Origin: Acanthosepion esculentum | Lineage: Eukaryota > Mollusca > Cephalopoda > Sepiida > Sepiidae | Direction: 5' to 3' | DNA: 64,000 nucleotides | Assembly (NCBI GenBank): GCA_964036315.1 | Contig: OZ038510.1 | Coordinates: forward strand, 84,315,116 to 84,379,115 | In this document: positions 32,403-43,285 of the stretch, piece after piece | How positions within the stretch are numbered: the first letter of the stretch is position 1 | Layout of the letters: every line of letters starts with the position of its first letter | Notes under the pieces: generated by a model | What the model was told of the DNA's origin: nothing | The model's input: the letters and a program-made list of their open reading frames with translations, nothing else | Databases searched by the model: none | Position numbers and translations under genes: made by a program

Positions 32403-32405
<3 letters not shown>
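32193..32405. repeat. Large palindrome with 85-bp arms
   Basis: Left arm about 32193-32278 and right arm about 32320-32405 are near-perfect reverse complements (CGCTACACAGTAATAACCAT / ATGGTTATTACTGTGTAGCG). The spacer of about 42 bp includes CGCTTGACGAGGAAATGTC. Parts of the arm (ATTATAAATTAACTGATTTA) recur at 32480, 32562 and 32638 between microsatellite blocks. Confidence 0.85.
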
Positions 32406-32465
<60 letters not shown>

Positions 32466-32495
32466 GAAACCATATTTTAAATCAGTTAATTTATA

Positions 32496-32543
<48 letters not shown>

Positions 32544-32580
32544 GTGTATGTGTGTGTGTGTGTATTATAAATTAACTTTA

Positions 32581-32638
<58 letters not shown>

Positions 32639-32664
32639 ATTATAAATTAACTGATTTAAAATAT

Positions 32665-32745
<81 letters not shown>
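32404..32745. repeat. Compound (CA)n, (TA)n, (GT)n and (GA)n microsatellites
   Basis: Alternating blocks separated by copies of TTATAAATTAACT, arranged partly as inverted units, ending in (GA)n at 32707-32741. Confidence 0.95.
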
Positions 32746-33497
32746 GTAATAAAACTAAAATGATCTGGTTCCGCTTGTGTAATTTCATCTCATTGACTTT
32801 GAGGTTCGAGCCCAATCTCGGAACAAAGATTAATGGAAAACGTCGAGGACAGTATAATGGTTTCAGTCAGAAATTCTTTGAAGATTTACGGAATGAAATA
32901 TCGTAGTGTGCACAGAGCGAAATGTCCAAATTAAACCATGAAACAGAAATATTTCTTGTCAAAAAAAACAAAACAAGGAAAGAATCTTTAAATAGTAACC
33001 GTCATATGAATAGACTGAACCTTGACAATCTTCGTCACAGAACGCTAGAATCGGACAAAGGCTGCTATTTTCTCTTTAACTACTGCAAATAGGTTGTTAA
33101 TTACGACTACAAACGCTTCTCCTATTTATATACGGCGATCTTATCTTGTGACAGGAACTTTGTTCGTTTGATCACAAGGAAGTTGACAATATCAACACTT
33201 TGCTTCGCGATGCTTTATCTATACTCAGTCTGACATTACCGGTCTTGAATTGTGTGCGTTGGCTTAAAGCCCCTCGTTTCAAGTCTCTGAACCAATTATC
33301 ACCCACATCTTGCTAAATTTAGATAACACCTTTTTCACGCTTGGAAAGCGATCTTGTTTGGGTTACTTGATGAGGGCGTTAATTACCCAGTGGAAAAGAT
33401 CGGAAGTTCCATCACAATAATGAAAAAACATAACAACTCCACCGACAACTTAAATGGGAATATGGCTCTTCCCAACAAATAATAACGTGACAGAATG
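32746..33497. other. No feature recognised
   Basis: No motif-bearing frame, RNA gene or repeat is visible. Confidence 0.3.
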
Positions 33498-33498
33498 A

Positions 33499-33592
<94 letters not shown>
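33498..33592. repeat. (ATT)n(AAT)n palindromic triplet array
   Basis: ATT units to about 33545, then AAT units to 33592, giving a self-complementary array of about 95 bases. Confidence 0.95.
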
Positions 33593-33639
33593 GGGTGTAG
33601 AAATACAAATAAAGCACATTACACTGAATGACGTTACAA

Positions 33640-33808
33640 AATACTTTAAAAAAAGCAAATGCAAACCAAGTGGATACAGAAACGAAGGTAACATAAACCG
33701 CTTCATGGCCAATACTCTGTCCGTACCAAACAAGCTGATGTAGACAAACCCCGTACCCATCAGTGGCTACACGGTGAGGGGTTAAAAGCTGAAACTGAAG
33801 TAAATACA
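33640..33808 (+). mobile_element. LINE family C fragment
   Basis: The + strand encodes RFMANTLSVPNKLM then TNPVPISGYTVRG, which corresponds to SLFMANTLPVPKKLM-type text in the copy at 51955-52460. Only about 55 codons remain. Confidence 0.55.
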
Positions 33809-33809
33809 C

Positions 33810-35450
33810 AAAAATAGAAAGGGGTGTAAGACAAGGATGTGTCTTCTCACCGGACTTATTCAACCTATACAGCGAAGCGATCCCGAGAGAATTAGACGTC
33901 CTGTCTTCCCTTTCAGTGAACACCGTTCGCGTCATTCGCCTGCTCGGCCAGTGGAACTGTCTGGCAACCTTGTCATATTTGGGAAGCATATAAGAATAAC
34001 CAATAACCTATCCCTGCAGCAAACCTCCTACATACGGATAGAATAGGAGAGAAGCAGATGCACAAATAGAGAAAGGCGTGTAAGACAAGGATGTGCCATC
34101 TGACCGGACTTATTCAACCTATACAGCGAGGCGATCCCGAGAGAATTAGATCTCCTGTCTTCTCTTTCAGTGAACTTCGTTAGCGTCATTCGACTACACG
34201 GCCAATGGAACTGTCTGGCAACCTTGACATATTTAGGAAGCATATAAGAATAACCAAGAATCTACCCTGACATCAAACATCCTAGATACGGATAGTGAAC
34301 ATCTTTCGCCTCATTCGACTGCTCAGTCAAATGAAACTGTTTAGAGACATTGACATATTTCGGAAATATCCTAGAACAATTAAGAACCTATCCTGGCAGC
34401 AAACCTCCTACATCGGGATAGAACAGGAGAAAAGCAGATGTACAAAAATAGAAAGGAGTGTAAGACAAGGATGTGCCTTCTCACCGGATTTGTTCATACT
34501 ATACAGCGAGGCGATCCCGTGAGAATTAGATGTCCTGTCTTCCCTTTCAGTGAACATCGTTCGCGTCATTCGACTGCTCGGCTAATGGAACTGCCTGGCA
34601 ACCTTGACATATTTGGGAAGCATATAAGAATAACAAAGAACCTATCCTGGCAGCAAACCTCCTACATACGGATAGAATAGGAGAGAAGCAGATATACAAA
34701 AATAGAAGGGGCACATCGTAAGATATGCAGATGACATATTGTTGATAGCAGACACTTAAAGGATGCTACAATAATTCCTACAGAAGGAAAGCGGAAAGAA
34801 AGGACATCAAGACTACGAAGACAGAATGTATGGTTGTCTAACACCTTAATTACAAAATGGAGTTGGTAAAAATCAAGCAACTACAAAAAATTCAATATCT
34901 AGGAATTTTTTTTAAAATTCCGATAGCGAAACCCGATGGCGTATTGGGATAGCGAATGATGTTTTCCCCAGCTAATCAAATGATTAAGAAACAAAGAAAT
35001 TTCGTTAGAAATAAAGGCAAGACAACTTAAATGTTATTTAATATCGGTCCTCTTATATGGCAATGAATGCAGGACAATCTCCTCACAGATGAAGAAGAGA
35101 CTTGAGCCAACAAAAAACGTGGTTCTACAGAAGAATTCTGGGAATTCTATACACTGAACATATGAGCAATGCGAAAGTTCTAAGGAAAATGCTAACAAAA
35201 AGGATACTTCTATTTTTAATAAGAAAGAGATGATTGAAATTTCTAGGGCAAATACTGAGGAAAGACGGCTTGGAGAATTTGACATTCACAGGATATTTGG
35301 AAGGCAAGAGTTAGAGAGAGTGAATGGAAAGGATCAAATAACCTACATAACAATAATATGCAAATGGTTGGCAGGACAGGGATTAGGAATAGTAGTAAAA
35401 AGACAAAACCTACTACAAGTGTCACAAAGGATATCGAAGTTGTGGTGAGA
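33810..35450 (+). mobile_element. LINE family B, RT to C-terminus, with duplicated RT segments
   Basis: The + strand carries [20 protein letters not shown] three times (starts near 33815, 34070 and 34445), each preceded or followed by IRITKNLSWQQTSYIRIE-type text. After the last copy comes the intact catalytic YADD (34724-34735, within VRYADDILLIAD). Then MFPQL, ISLEIKARQLKCYLISVLLY, GNECRTISSQMKKRLE, FLIRKRQLKFLG-like text and ITYITIICKWLAGQGLGIVV close the ORF. Many stops and shifts. This is the same family as the minus copy at 28.9-31.3 kb. Confidence 0.8.
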
Positions 35451-35469
35451 TATAATTATTCAGTAATAA

Positions 35470-35705
35470 TAATATAAAAATACTAAATTATTATACAACA
35501 GCATCATATTTTGTTTTCGTCAATAAAACCGCCACCTGCATTAATTACTACTTTACAAATTCTTGGCCTTTTTTCAAATAGTTTTTGGAAGAAAAATAGA
35601 TGGCAGTCCTTCCCATGGATTATTCAAGCACTGAAAAAGCTCACTCTCACTCTTTGGGTCCTCTCTTCAAACTCTCCCATCCAATTTATCCCATACTAAT
35701 TCAAG
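35470..35705 (-). pseudogene. Tc1-like transposase C-terminal fragment, copy 1
   Basis: It matches 36340-36600 in nucleotide order (AACAGCATCATATTTT, ATTAATTACTACTTTACAAA, CACTGAAAAAGCTCAC, CCAATTTATC.CATACTAATT). Minus-strand coding text ends in the region after the last catalytic residue of Tc1 transposases. Confidence 0.6.
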
Positions 35706-35793
35706 TTTATATTGAAGTCATACATCTATGAAATATAAGTGAATAAAAAGTTTGAAATAAGTCGTAGTTTATATTCATTTTAATTACGATAAT

Positions 35794-35906
<113 letters not shown>

Positions 35907-35911
35907 ACATT

Positions 35912-36040
35912 GCTCTGACGATTGCGTTTAGCATGAAACAGATTTTCGCCTCTCGGTATTGACATTGACTTCATTGTCAACTTATATATACTCTATCCCT
36001 GATATTGAGCACTTATAAATATAGCATACCTTAAAACTAT
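35912..36040 (+). mobile_element. Family H2 copy with hammerhead-like motif
   Basis: CTGACGA (35915-35921), then TTGCGTTTAGCAT, GAAA (35935-35938), CAGATTTTCGCC. The helix III pairing seen at 18.56 kb is damaged. Downstream it continues GACTTCATTGTCAACTTATA, TCTATCCCTGATATTGAGCA, shared with the other H2 copies. Confidence 0.55.
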
Positions 36041-36046
36041 ATTTTA

Positions 36047-36049
<3 letters not shown>

Positions 36050-36107
<58 letters not shown>

Positions 36108-36147
36108 TACACATACATATATATCTATATATATATATATATATCTA

Positions 36148-36184
<37 letters not shown>

Positions 36185-36220
36185 AAGTGTGTATGTGTGT
36201 GTATATATATATATATATGT
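36050..36220. repeat. (CA)n and (TA)n compound microsatellite
   Basis: A 50-base CA run, then TATC/TA runs, then TA up to 36181 and GTGTATGTGTGTG. Confidence 0.95.
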
Positions 36221-36339
36221 ACACTTTGTTAAGATATAGTTTTAATGTATATATGTGTGGGGGGGGAGTTTGTGTGTGTATAATAGCCTTATGCTATAAT
36301 AATAATCTAATAATTAATAATCATATAAAAAACTAAAGT

Positions 36340-36985
36340 ATCAACAACAGCATCATATTTTTTTTCTTAAATAAAAAAAAACACCTGCCTTAATTACTAC
36401 TTTACAAATTCTTACCATACTTGCCTACAGTTATTGAAAAACGGGAGATGATATGCCTTCCCAAGCATTTTTATAGCACTGAAAAAAAAAGCTCACGCTC
36501 ACGCTTTGGGTATTTTTTGCCAACTATCCTATCCAATTTATCTCATACTAATTCAATGGAAGATAGATCAGGAGATTGGGGCGACCAAGTCATAATTTTC
36601 AAAATTCTGCTCCTTTCTTGAAACGTTGTCTTGTTGAAAGCTTATTTTTTTCCAATTATGTATAAACCAGATTTTATAGCATGTCTCTGCAAAAACCATA
36701 TTTTTCCTTTTTCTTTATTTTCCTTGACCTGAATCAAATCTCAAGTTCTTTCTACCCACAAAAACCCCCAGACCATAACAGACCCACGATCATTGCTTAA
36801 CTTTTGGAACTATACATTCATAGTTATGTCTTTCTCAGGGATTTCTTTTTTTATATACACAATCCTCTTACTACTAAAAATTCAAATTCGGACTCGTCTG
36901 CATGATGTATATATTGCTACTGTTTAATGTTCAGTTCCTATGCTTTTTTGTTCATAAAACTCTTTCCTTCTTATTCATCTTCCGT
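36340..36985 (-). pseudogene. Tc1-like transposase pseudogene, central and C-terminal part
   Basis: On the minus strand, through several frameshifts: a first-D region near 36895 (degraded), EDCVYKKRNP.ERHNYECIVP, WVCYGLGVFV (cf. VMVWGCF), KISFQQDN (second D, QQDN), and MTWSPQSPDLSSIELV.DKLD (the WPSQSPDLNPIE..W motif with the third catalytic acidic residue). The order and spacing fit a Tc1 transposase. Stops show it is dead. Confidence 0.75.
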
Positions 36986-37139
36986 ACCAAGTGTTTCCCA
37001 TGATCCCTGCTAATCTAAGTCTGCCAACGATACGTATAAGAGATAAACGTTTACTCTGAAAAATGGATTGCAAATGACGGAGCAAATGATTGACTGTGTT
37101 CGAGAAATTAATGCAAGCCTTACTGGCAGAACATTTGTT

Positions 37140-37690
37140 ACTATATAATGGATGAAGTTTTACTATAGGAAGGCATTGCAAATGGTGAAAACCTTTGTCA
37201 GAAATATATATAATATATCAACCACGAGGGATTTTATGTGTTTTACTATGGAATATATACGTGGTAAGTGGCTTTGTATAGAGTTGGTATATGGTAAATG
37301 TATTTACTTTAGTAAAATGCTATGGCAAAATGTTTTACTATAGTAAAATTCTCTGATAAATGGCCTTACTAGTTAATTCAGGGTGAAATGGCTTTACTAT
37401 AGTAAAATACTGTGGCAAATGACTTTACTATAGTAAAATGATACTGTAAAAGTATTTACTATAGTAAGATGATGCGAGAAATGACTTTACTATAGAAATG
37501 ATGTGAGAAATGGATTTACTACAGGTAATACTTTGGTAAATGACATTAGTATAGATAATAATGCTGTGGTAAATAGCTTTACTACAGTAAAATGCTGTGG
37601 TTAATGGCTGCATTATATAAAATGCTACGATAAATGGCTTTACTATAGAAATGATGTGGTAAATGGCTTTACTATAGTAAATCTGTGGAA
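37140..37690. repeat. Diverged palindromic minisatellite, unit about 32 bp
   Basis: The unit is close to TTTACTATAGTAAAATG + ATGTGGTAAATGGC. TTTACTATAGTAAA is itself a palindrome, so each unit can form a small cruciform. About 16 copies with indels. Confidence 0.85.
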
Positions 37691-37779
37691 AATGAAGGAG
37701 AATTTTTTCAGATTTTCATAGAAACAATGTTTATAAAAGTTACCTTATATGTATAACTGATAAATATTTGCTATAGATG

Positions 37780-37860
<81 letters not shown>
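37780..37860. repeat. (TA)n microsatellite
   Basis: About 78 bases of TA. Confidence 0.95.
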
Positions 37861-38002
37861 TAAGACAGGTTTCGTTAAATAATTTAGACAAGTTCTGTCC
37901 ACTTATACTCAATATGATCCTTCATATTCACGGAAAGGCTTTTCTGTGCGGTTATTAAAAGAAGAGATGAAATAAACGTGTTGGCTCATATTGTACTTAT
38001 TT

Positions 38003-38044
38003 CCGAGTACTTTCGACGTAGCATAATGTCATCATCAGGGTATT
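38003..38044 (-). ncRNA. Hammerhead-like motif
   Basis: On the minus strand: CC, CTGATGA (38037-38031), a weak stem II (GAC...GTC), GAAA (38014-38011), AGTACT self-complementary, C, GG. Helix I starts with two G-C pairs, then a mismatch. Same AGTACT-C arrangement as 17691-17732. Confidence 0.5.
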
Positions 38045-38339
38045 GTTAAATATAGAGTAAGAATTTAGTTTTCATGGTTGTGAAGGAGAAAAATTGTTGT
38101 GGTCATCAGAAATTACCATTTTTATGTGTGGTCAGGAACGTTGTGTCATGCCTTGGGTGACGGACACCGTTTAAGGAGAGGTAACTAGGTATGCTGTAGA
38201 AAATTTCAGGATTTGAGTAGTTGCTAGATAAAGGAAAAAGCGCTAACATTTAAAGATTATCAATTGCGCACATATTAAAATGTTTGTGGAATATTCCTAA
38301 TAAAATTTCTTGAGGTTTGGTTTCAATTTTTTTATATAA

Positions 38340-38349
38340 ATAGCTTCAG

Positions 38350-38414
<65 letters not shown>

Positions 38415-38582
38415 TAGTGGTTAATATATATATATATATATATGAAAAAATATAGTCTTAAGGTGTGCTATATTTATGGGATAAAGTGCTCAATATCAGA
38501 GATAGAGCGTGTGTAAATATAAAAGTGAACATAGAAGTCCACACAGGCGACAGTCTGTTTCATGCTAGACGCAATAGTCAGG

Positions 38583-38635
<53 letters not shown>

Positions 38636-38640
38636 CATTA
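38340..38640 (-). mobile_element. Family H2 copy between (TA)n blocks
   Basis: (TA)n at 38356-38407, 38424-38442 and 38586-38630 surround 38445-38585. On the minus strand that stretch reads CTGACTA (one base off CTGACGA), TTGCGTCTAGCAT, GAAAC, AGACTGTCGCC, then ACTCTATCTCTGATATTGAG-type sequence in common with the other H2 copies. Confidence 0.55.
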
Positions 38641-38699
38641 CCAAGAGGATAAAATCCATGTAGAACTCAATGTCCAGGACAGAGTAAGAATATGACATA

Positions 38700-38785
38700 A
38701 AAGGCTCAAACACTAATATCCATGGTTATAATTTATTAAGTTGGGATCGTAATCACGATCCAATTCATCAGACCTACAAATTCAA

Positions 38786-38790
<5 letters not shown>
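38700..38790 (-). repeat. Dispersed repeat H3, copy 1 (copy 2 at 56128-56215)
   Basis: CACTAATATCCATGGTTATA, ATTTATTA and a GGGATCGTAATCACGATCC hairpin. On the minus strand CTGATGA (38773-38767) precedes the hairpin, but the GAAA expected for a hammerhead is missing. At 56 kb GAAACATGTGTA is present instead, with CTGATGA lost, so each copy keeps a different half. Confidence 0.45.

Positions 38791-38874
<84 letters not shown>
38791..38874. repeat. (TA)n microsatellite
   Basis: About 82 bases of TA. Confidence 0.95.
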
Positions 38875-38875
<1 letters not shown>

Positions 38876-39480
38876 TATACACAAAGTAAGCATCAAAGTT
38901 GATAGAGATTGGTTTGACCAGGCATGGTCAACTTTTTTCGATCAGTTGGTCACATGATCTACGGCTCGTCACAAGTCGAACTGATCTATTAAAAACATTC
39001 AAGGCAATTTTTCGTAATATGTATATCAGCTACTTTCACTACAGAAGACCATAAGCGCAAGCATATACCTTATAAATGGGAAGAAACTTTATTTTTCTTA
39101 GAAAATATTTCTATAATTAAAAAAAATGAAAGTCTTGGTCTAATATGATCACTGATGATGGCGTGATTAACACATGTAGCTGCGTTGGGATTTTGTTCTA
39201 ATTTATTCATTTGAAAAAAAAAATTATACTCTTGAGATAAATTCTTATGAACGTTTACCCGTTTCCAAAACCAAAAATTGTTTACATGTAAGACTTTCCA
39301 TAGTGAAAATCGCCTGTTTTAAAACACTGACAACGTTACGGACCCCGAAAGTTTGCAAAATTCAAGAAATATAGTTCAAGTGAAAACGAAACAAAACAAA
39401 ATTTTAAGAAACCTTATTTTCATTATACACTTTAGCGTATCATTCAGAAAAACTTAAACGTACTGGATGTAGCTCACGAG
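38875..39480. other. No feature recognised
   Basis: AT-rich, no motif-bearing frame. Confidence 0.3.
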
Positions 39481-39690
39481 TCACTGTTTTCCATGACTGG
39501 TTTAGACGTTAGGTAAAAGTAACCTAGGGTTTGACGCTAATGATAGAAGATAGATACTCGGTTTAGGACTTGGTTTGGACGGTGTGTTTAATCGAAGCTT
39601 ATGTGCTAATACCTGATTGTAGGTAAAGTGTAACCCTGAGATTAGAACTAGTTATAGGTAAAAATAAACGTAGGTTTACATCTAGGCTTG
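39481..39690. repeat. Diverged minisatellite, GTTAGGTAAAGAGTAACCC type, block 1
   Basis: Phrases TTAGGTAAAAGTAACCTAGG, GTAGGTAAAGTGTAACCC and ATAGGTAAAAATAAACGTAG recur about every 45-60 bp. The same repeat reappears at 41080-41140, 41815-42110 and 43290-43480, so one old array has been split by insertions. Confidence 0.65.
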
Positions 39691-40400
39691 GACTTCGCCT
39701 GCTTGGTCTCCCGCTTTTCAGCGACCTGAGGTGGAACAACTACATTGAATCAATAGCTTCATCTACCGCATGGAAAGGCGGTTCTCTCTGTCGCTCGAGA
39801 AGGTTTTATTCGCCTGAATCCATCCTTCAAATCTACAAATCAACCATTCATCCTTGAATTGAATATTGTTGCCATACATGATCTGGTTCCCCCGCTGTTC
39901 TTCTCGAGGTCCTCGACAACATCCAGAGAAGGACATACCATGTGATAGGTCCTGATCTGGCATCTCGTTTACAGTCAGTTTCTCAGAGACGTGATGTGAC
40001 TTCCCTCTGTCTTTTCTACAAATATTTTCATGGCAACTGCTCTGACGAGCTACCTTCGCTGGTGCCCCTCTGCACGAATTTAAGCGTGCTACTAGGTTGG
40101 CATCTCTGTCCCGCCCTCTCAATGCCCAAACAGTTAAATATAACCGCCTCTTCTGCTCTAACACCTTCTCTCGCACTTCTCGATAGTGGAACTCCCTTCT
40201 CACCACTTGCTTTGCTGATAGCTACAATCTTCAAATATTCAAATGTAATGTCAATGGACATCTTCTGATGCCTTGACCTTGATCCCTGTCCTTCTCTTTA
40301 TCCTTTCCCCAAACGCCCCTCTTTAATCTTGCTCTCACTCTCTGTAACCCCTTGCGTGCTAGTGGCACACCCGCTTTGCTTGGGTTGAAATGCTTAAAAA
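39690..40400 (+). mobile_element. LINE family A 3' end, plus strand
   Basis: The + strand encodes VIGPDLASRLQSVSQRRDVT, SLCLFYKYFHGNCSDELPSL, then SRTSR.WNSLL and YNLQIFKCNVNGHL, followed by a pyrimidine-rich 3' UTR ending CTTGCGTGCTAGTGGCACAC and GCTTGGGTTGAAATGC. The frame shifts after PSLVP. No RT core remains. Confidence 0.85.
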
Positions 40401-40594
40401 TAAGCAAAACTTTTCGAATGTGCAGGTAAATATGTTTTTATTAGAAAACTTGTCCATACTTGGTTATAATATTCCAATGTCATTTATATAAAATTTTAAA
40501 ATTAGTCTTGCAAATTGACATAACTTATTGTTGTAGCATACCTACGGACAATAATGGGTATGTCCCCATTCACATAAATACTGTAGTAAATATT

Positions 40595-40740
40595 GTATGT
40601 TGATCTTGCTTCCCTGATAGCTATAATCTTCAAATGTAATATCAATCAACATCTTCTGATGCTTTGATCTTGATCCCCGACCATCAATTTAGCCTTTCAT
40701 CAAACATTCCTCTGTAATCTTCAAAGTATTACAGTACAGA
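40595..40740 (+). mobile_element. LINE family A 3' UTR fragment, second copy
   Basis: Repeats the family A phrase TTCCCTGATAGCTATAATCT, TCAAATGTAATATCAATC and GATCTTGATCCCCG. Confidence 0.75.
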
Positions 40741-40789
40741 ATCACATATTTTCATCATATATTAGAGTACATGATCCTATATTTTAAAT

Positions 40790-41050
40790 GCAACCGCTTC
40801 TTCTACTCCAACAGCTTCTTCTCTAGCACTTCTCGGCAGTGACACTCCCTTCCTCTTACTTCGCTTCCCTGATAGCTATAATCTTCAAGTATTCAAATGT
40901 AATGTCAATCGACATCTTCTGACGACTCGATCCTGATCCCCGCCCTTCTCTGTATCCTTTCCTCAAACACTTCTCTTCATTCTTGCCCTCCCGCTCTGTA
41001 ACTCCTTGCGTGCTAGGGCCTTGCTTGGAGTGAAACTCTTAACAAAAATT
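40790..41050 (+). mobile_element. LINE family A 3' end, third copy
   Basis: Phrases CGCTTCCCTGATAGCTATAA, CAAATGTAATGTCAATCGAC, GATCCTGATCCCCGCCCTTC, and the end CTCCTTGCGTGCTAGGGCCT, GCTTGGAGTGAAACTC. Together with the two preceding pieces it forms a partial tandem of LINE 3' ends. Confidence 0.8.
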
Positions 41051-41079
41051 TAAAATTTAAAAGAATAGAGTAACTTCAT

Positions 41080-41150
41080 TGCTAGTGATAGATGTTAGGT
41101 AAAGTGTAACCCTAGTCTTCGTGATAGGGATAGAACAGAGATATAAAATA
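41080..41150. repeat. Diverged minisatellite, block 2
   Basis: GTTAGGTAAAGTGTAACCCT, then AGTCTTCGTGATAGGGATAG; a short part of the array also seen at 39481-39690. Confidence 0.55.
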
Positions 41151-41194
41151 ATAAAAAAAAAACCTACGTTTAGCTATAATCTGTCTATATTTCT

Positions 41195-41525
41195 GAGATG
41201 AGGTATTATGTACAGTATTTACATTAGTCGGACTATTGTCCTCATCTTTGTCGCCATTTTTGTCACAACGTTTCGGCCGTTGTACGCTCCGGCCTTCTTC
41301 AGGTGGTTGGAATTTCGAACCGAACCCTTTATTTCGATCACTGGGGTAGACTGTTCTAGTTCAGCGTGCCATGTTTGATGGATGTCAGTTATCAGTTAGC
41401 TCCTGATAATTTTCCCTCTGAAAGTTCTACACTGTCTTAACCGGGTATTGAACTCACACTCTTTGGGTCTGTCACTGGATCTAACCAACGCGTTGGTTTG
41501 ATCACAGTGGATAAAGGCGTCCTTG
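41195..41525 (-). mobile_element. Hammerhead-bearing SINE-like family H1, minus-strand copy
   Basis: Reading on the minus strand from the centre outward: a region matching the tRNA-like head of the plus copy (GACAGACCCAAAGAGTGTGA, then a B-box-like GAGTTCAATACC), an AACTGATAACTGACATCCAT segment, CAGTCTACCCCAGTGATCGA, AAATAAAGGGTTCGGTTCGA, the hammerhead motif (see next entry) and the tail AAAGATGAGGACAATAGTCC. The head is less complete than in the + copy. Confidence 0.7.
41264..41305 (-). ncRNA. Hammerhead ribozyme motif of family H1
   Basis: On the minus strand: CAC (helix I), CTGAAGA (41302-41296), one extra A, stem II GGCC/GGCC with a 12-base loop, GAAA (41274-41271), ACGT self-complementary as helix III, T as cleavage base, GTG pairing with CAC. 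Core positions match the hammerhead consensus apart from the extra A next to stem II. Helix I is 3 bp. Confidence 0.55.
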
Positions 41526-41526
41526 A

Positions 41527-41815
41527 GGACACATGGCACAGTGGATAAAGGCGTTGGTTAGATCCAGTGACAGACCCAAAGAGTGTGAGTTCAATACCTG
41601 GTTTCAGAGGGAAAATTATCAGGAGCTAACTGATAACTGACATCCATCAAACATGGCACGCGGAATTAGAACAGTCTACCCCAGTGATCGAAATGAAGGG
41701 TTCAGTTCGACATTCCAACCCCCTGAAGAAGGCCGGAGCGTACAACGGCCGAAACGTTCTGACAAATATGGCGCCAAAGATGAGGACAATAGTCCGACTA
41801 ATGTAAATACTGTTT
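41527..41815 (+). mobile_element. Hammerhead-bearing SINE-like family H1, plus-strand copy with tRNA-like head
   Basis: The head TGGCACAGTGGATAAAGGCG (A-box-like) and GAGTTCAATACCT (B-box-like) lie at 41528-41605. The body ATCAGGAGCTAACTGATAAC and CAGTCTACCCCAGTGATCGA follows. CTGAAGA is at 41723-41729, stem II GGCC/GGCC, GAAACGTT at 41751, then the tail AAAGATGAGGACAATAGTCC. It lies head-to-head with the minus copy at 41195-41525, so the whole 620 bp is an inverted repeat. Helix I of this copy does not pair. Confidence 0.7.
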
Positions 41816-42110
41816 AGCTATAAGTTTGGTAGTTAGGTAAAGTGTAACTTGGCTTCGGAGCACGGTTGGGCATTAGATAAAGAGTAACCATAGCTTTAGA
41901 TGTAGGATTAGGCGCGAGATAAAGTCTGTCTCATAGGCTAGACGTTAGGTAAAGAGTAAACCTATGATTAATGCTACGGTTAGACGATAAATAAGAATAA
42001 CCCTATTGTTAGTGCTAGGTCGTGAAGTTAGATAATGAGTAACCCTAGTATCACAGCTAGAGTTAAATGTTAGATAAGGAGTAACTGTAAGTTTAAAGTT
42101 AGGTGTAGGC
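41815..42110. repeat. Diverged minisatellite, block 3
   Basis: GTTAGGTAAAGTGTAACTTG, TTAGATAAAGAGTAACCATA, GTTAGGTAAAGAGTAAACCT, GTTAGATAATGAGTAACCCT and GTTAGATAAGGAGTAACTGT mark about six units of roughly 50 bp. Confidence 0.75.
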
Positions 42111-43285
42111 GACATCTTATATATAAAGTACAGTGTACGTGTGTTTGTGCGTGTGTGTGTCTGTGTCCAAGCAACTCCTCCCAGCGATTTCAATGATTCA
42201 TAGCTAATCTAAACGCTCTAGAAAAGTTAGGCACAGGGAACGATTTTCGTTGAACTCAGATTCAGGTTTACCAGATTATGCGACGTTAAAAATATATAAT
42301 AATATATTATACTAGTCATTATCTTTGCTGTCATGGTTCAAGGAGAGTAACTCTTATTTTCCTTTTGTATCCAAAATTGCAGTGCACTTTTTATTATAAA
42401 CTAGCTTGAAGGCCGCCCTACCGAATGACATTTAAGCCCGATCCTGTGGAGGACTTTTGGTTTGCCCATCATCACAATAGCTAGGGAGGAGTAGACGCGA
42501 TAGACACCAATAAACTATAGAAGAACTCAAAATTAATCGCTGTATTTAAGTATTGAATTAATGCGAAAGTTTACCTTTTAAAAGTTCAATGATAATTCTT
42601 CTGCTGCCACTTAAAGACGATTTGATGTACGTAGGTCCTTATTTTCCATACAAACAATTATTTTTTTATTTCATGGGCGTCAGAACAGGGGACAATTTAT
42701 TAGATAAAATTTATATAGTGTAAAGATGGGAAAAGAGAAATAGTTAGTCATTCATCATTTGAGGATTTAGAGAAATATAACAACTAATTATGTAAAACCT
42801 ATATAAATAAATGCGAAATTGAGCTCAATTTTCCCCCGAATTCTGAGATTAAAACACACCAGTGATACTTTATAGTAAATTATACCCTAAATGCTCAATA
42901 TCAGTATTATATATTATCTACTTCTAATCAATATATCTCTTCAGGTTTAACTAATTTGCATATTGTTTTAAAAAAACTATCTTTCATTACGGTTCTTTTA
43001 TGTGAGGATTGTTTTGATTTTCATATAAAAAATAGTTCTGTTTAGGAATATCGTCTTATAAATCGTGCAGAAAAGTGTTTGAAATTTGCATTTTACTTGG
43101 CATCCAACAAGTTGGCATCTATTTGTAAAACTTTCCTTAACTATAACAAGCCAATTTATGAATGAAATTTTCATTTAAAATGTTTGTTTCAAAGATTTCA
43201 AGTAGTGAATATATCTTACTTTGCGAAATGATAGCTAGCGGGCGAAGCCTGTTAGTATAAGAATAATTTTACTTTATAAGTGGTT
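42111..43285. other. No gene recognised; repeat end at its left
   Basis: 42130-42210 matches 7650-7720 in inverse orientation. The rest is AT-rich and unassigned. Confidence 0.4.

Noticed and set aside
38767..38773. Hammerhead call on the minus strand at 38.77 kb
   Set aside because: CTGATGA and a good hairpin are present but GAAA is absent, so the core is incomplete.
42935..42950. CTGAAGA on the minus strand near 42.95 kb
   Set aside because: No stem II and no GAAA follow; chance occurrence.
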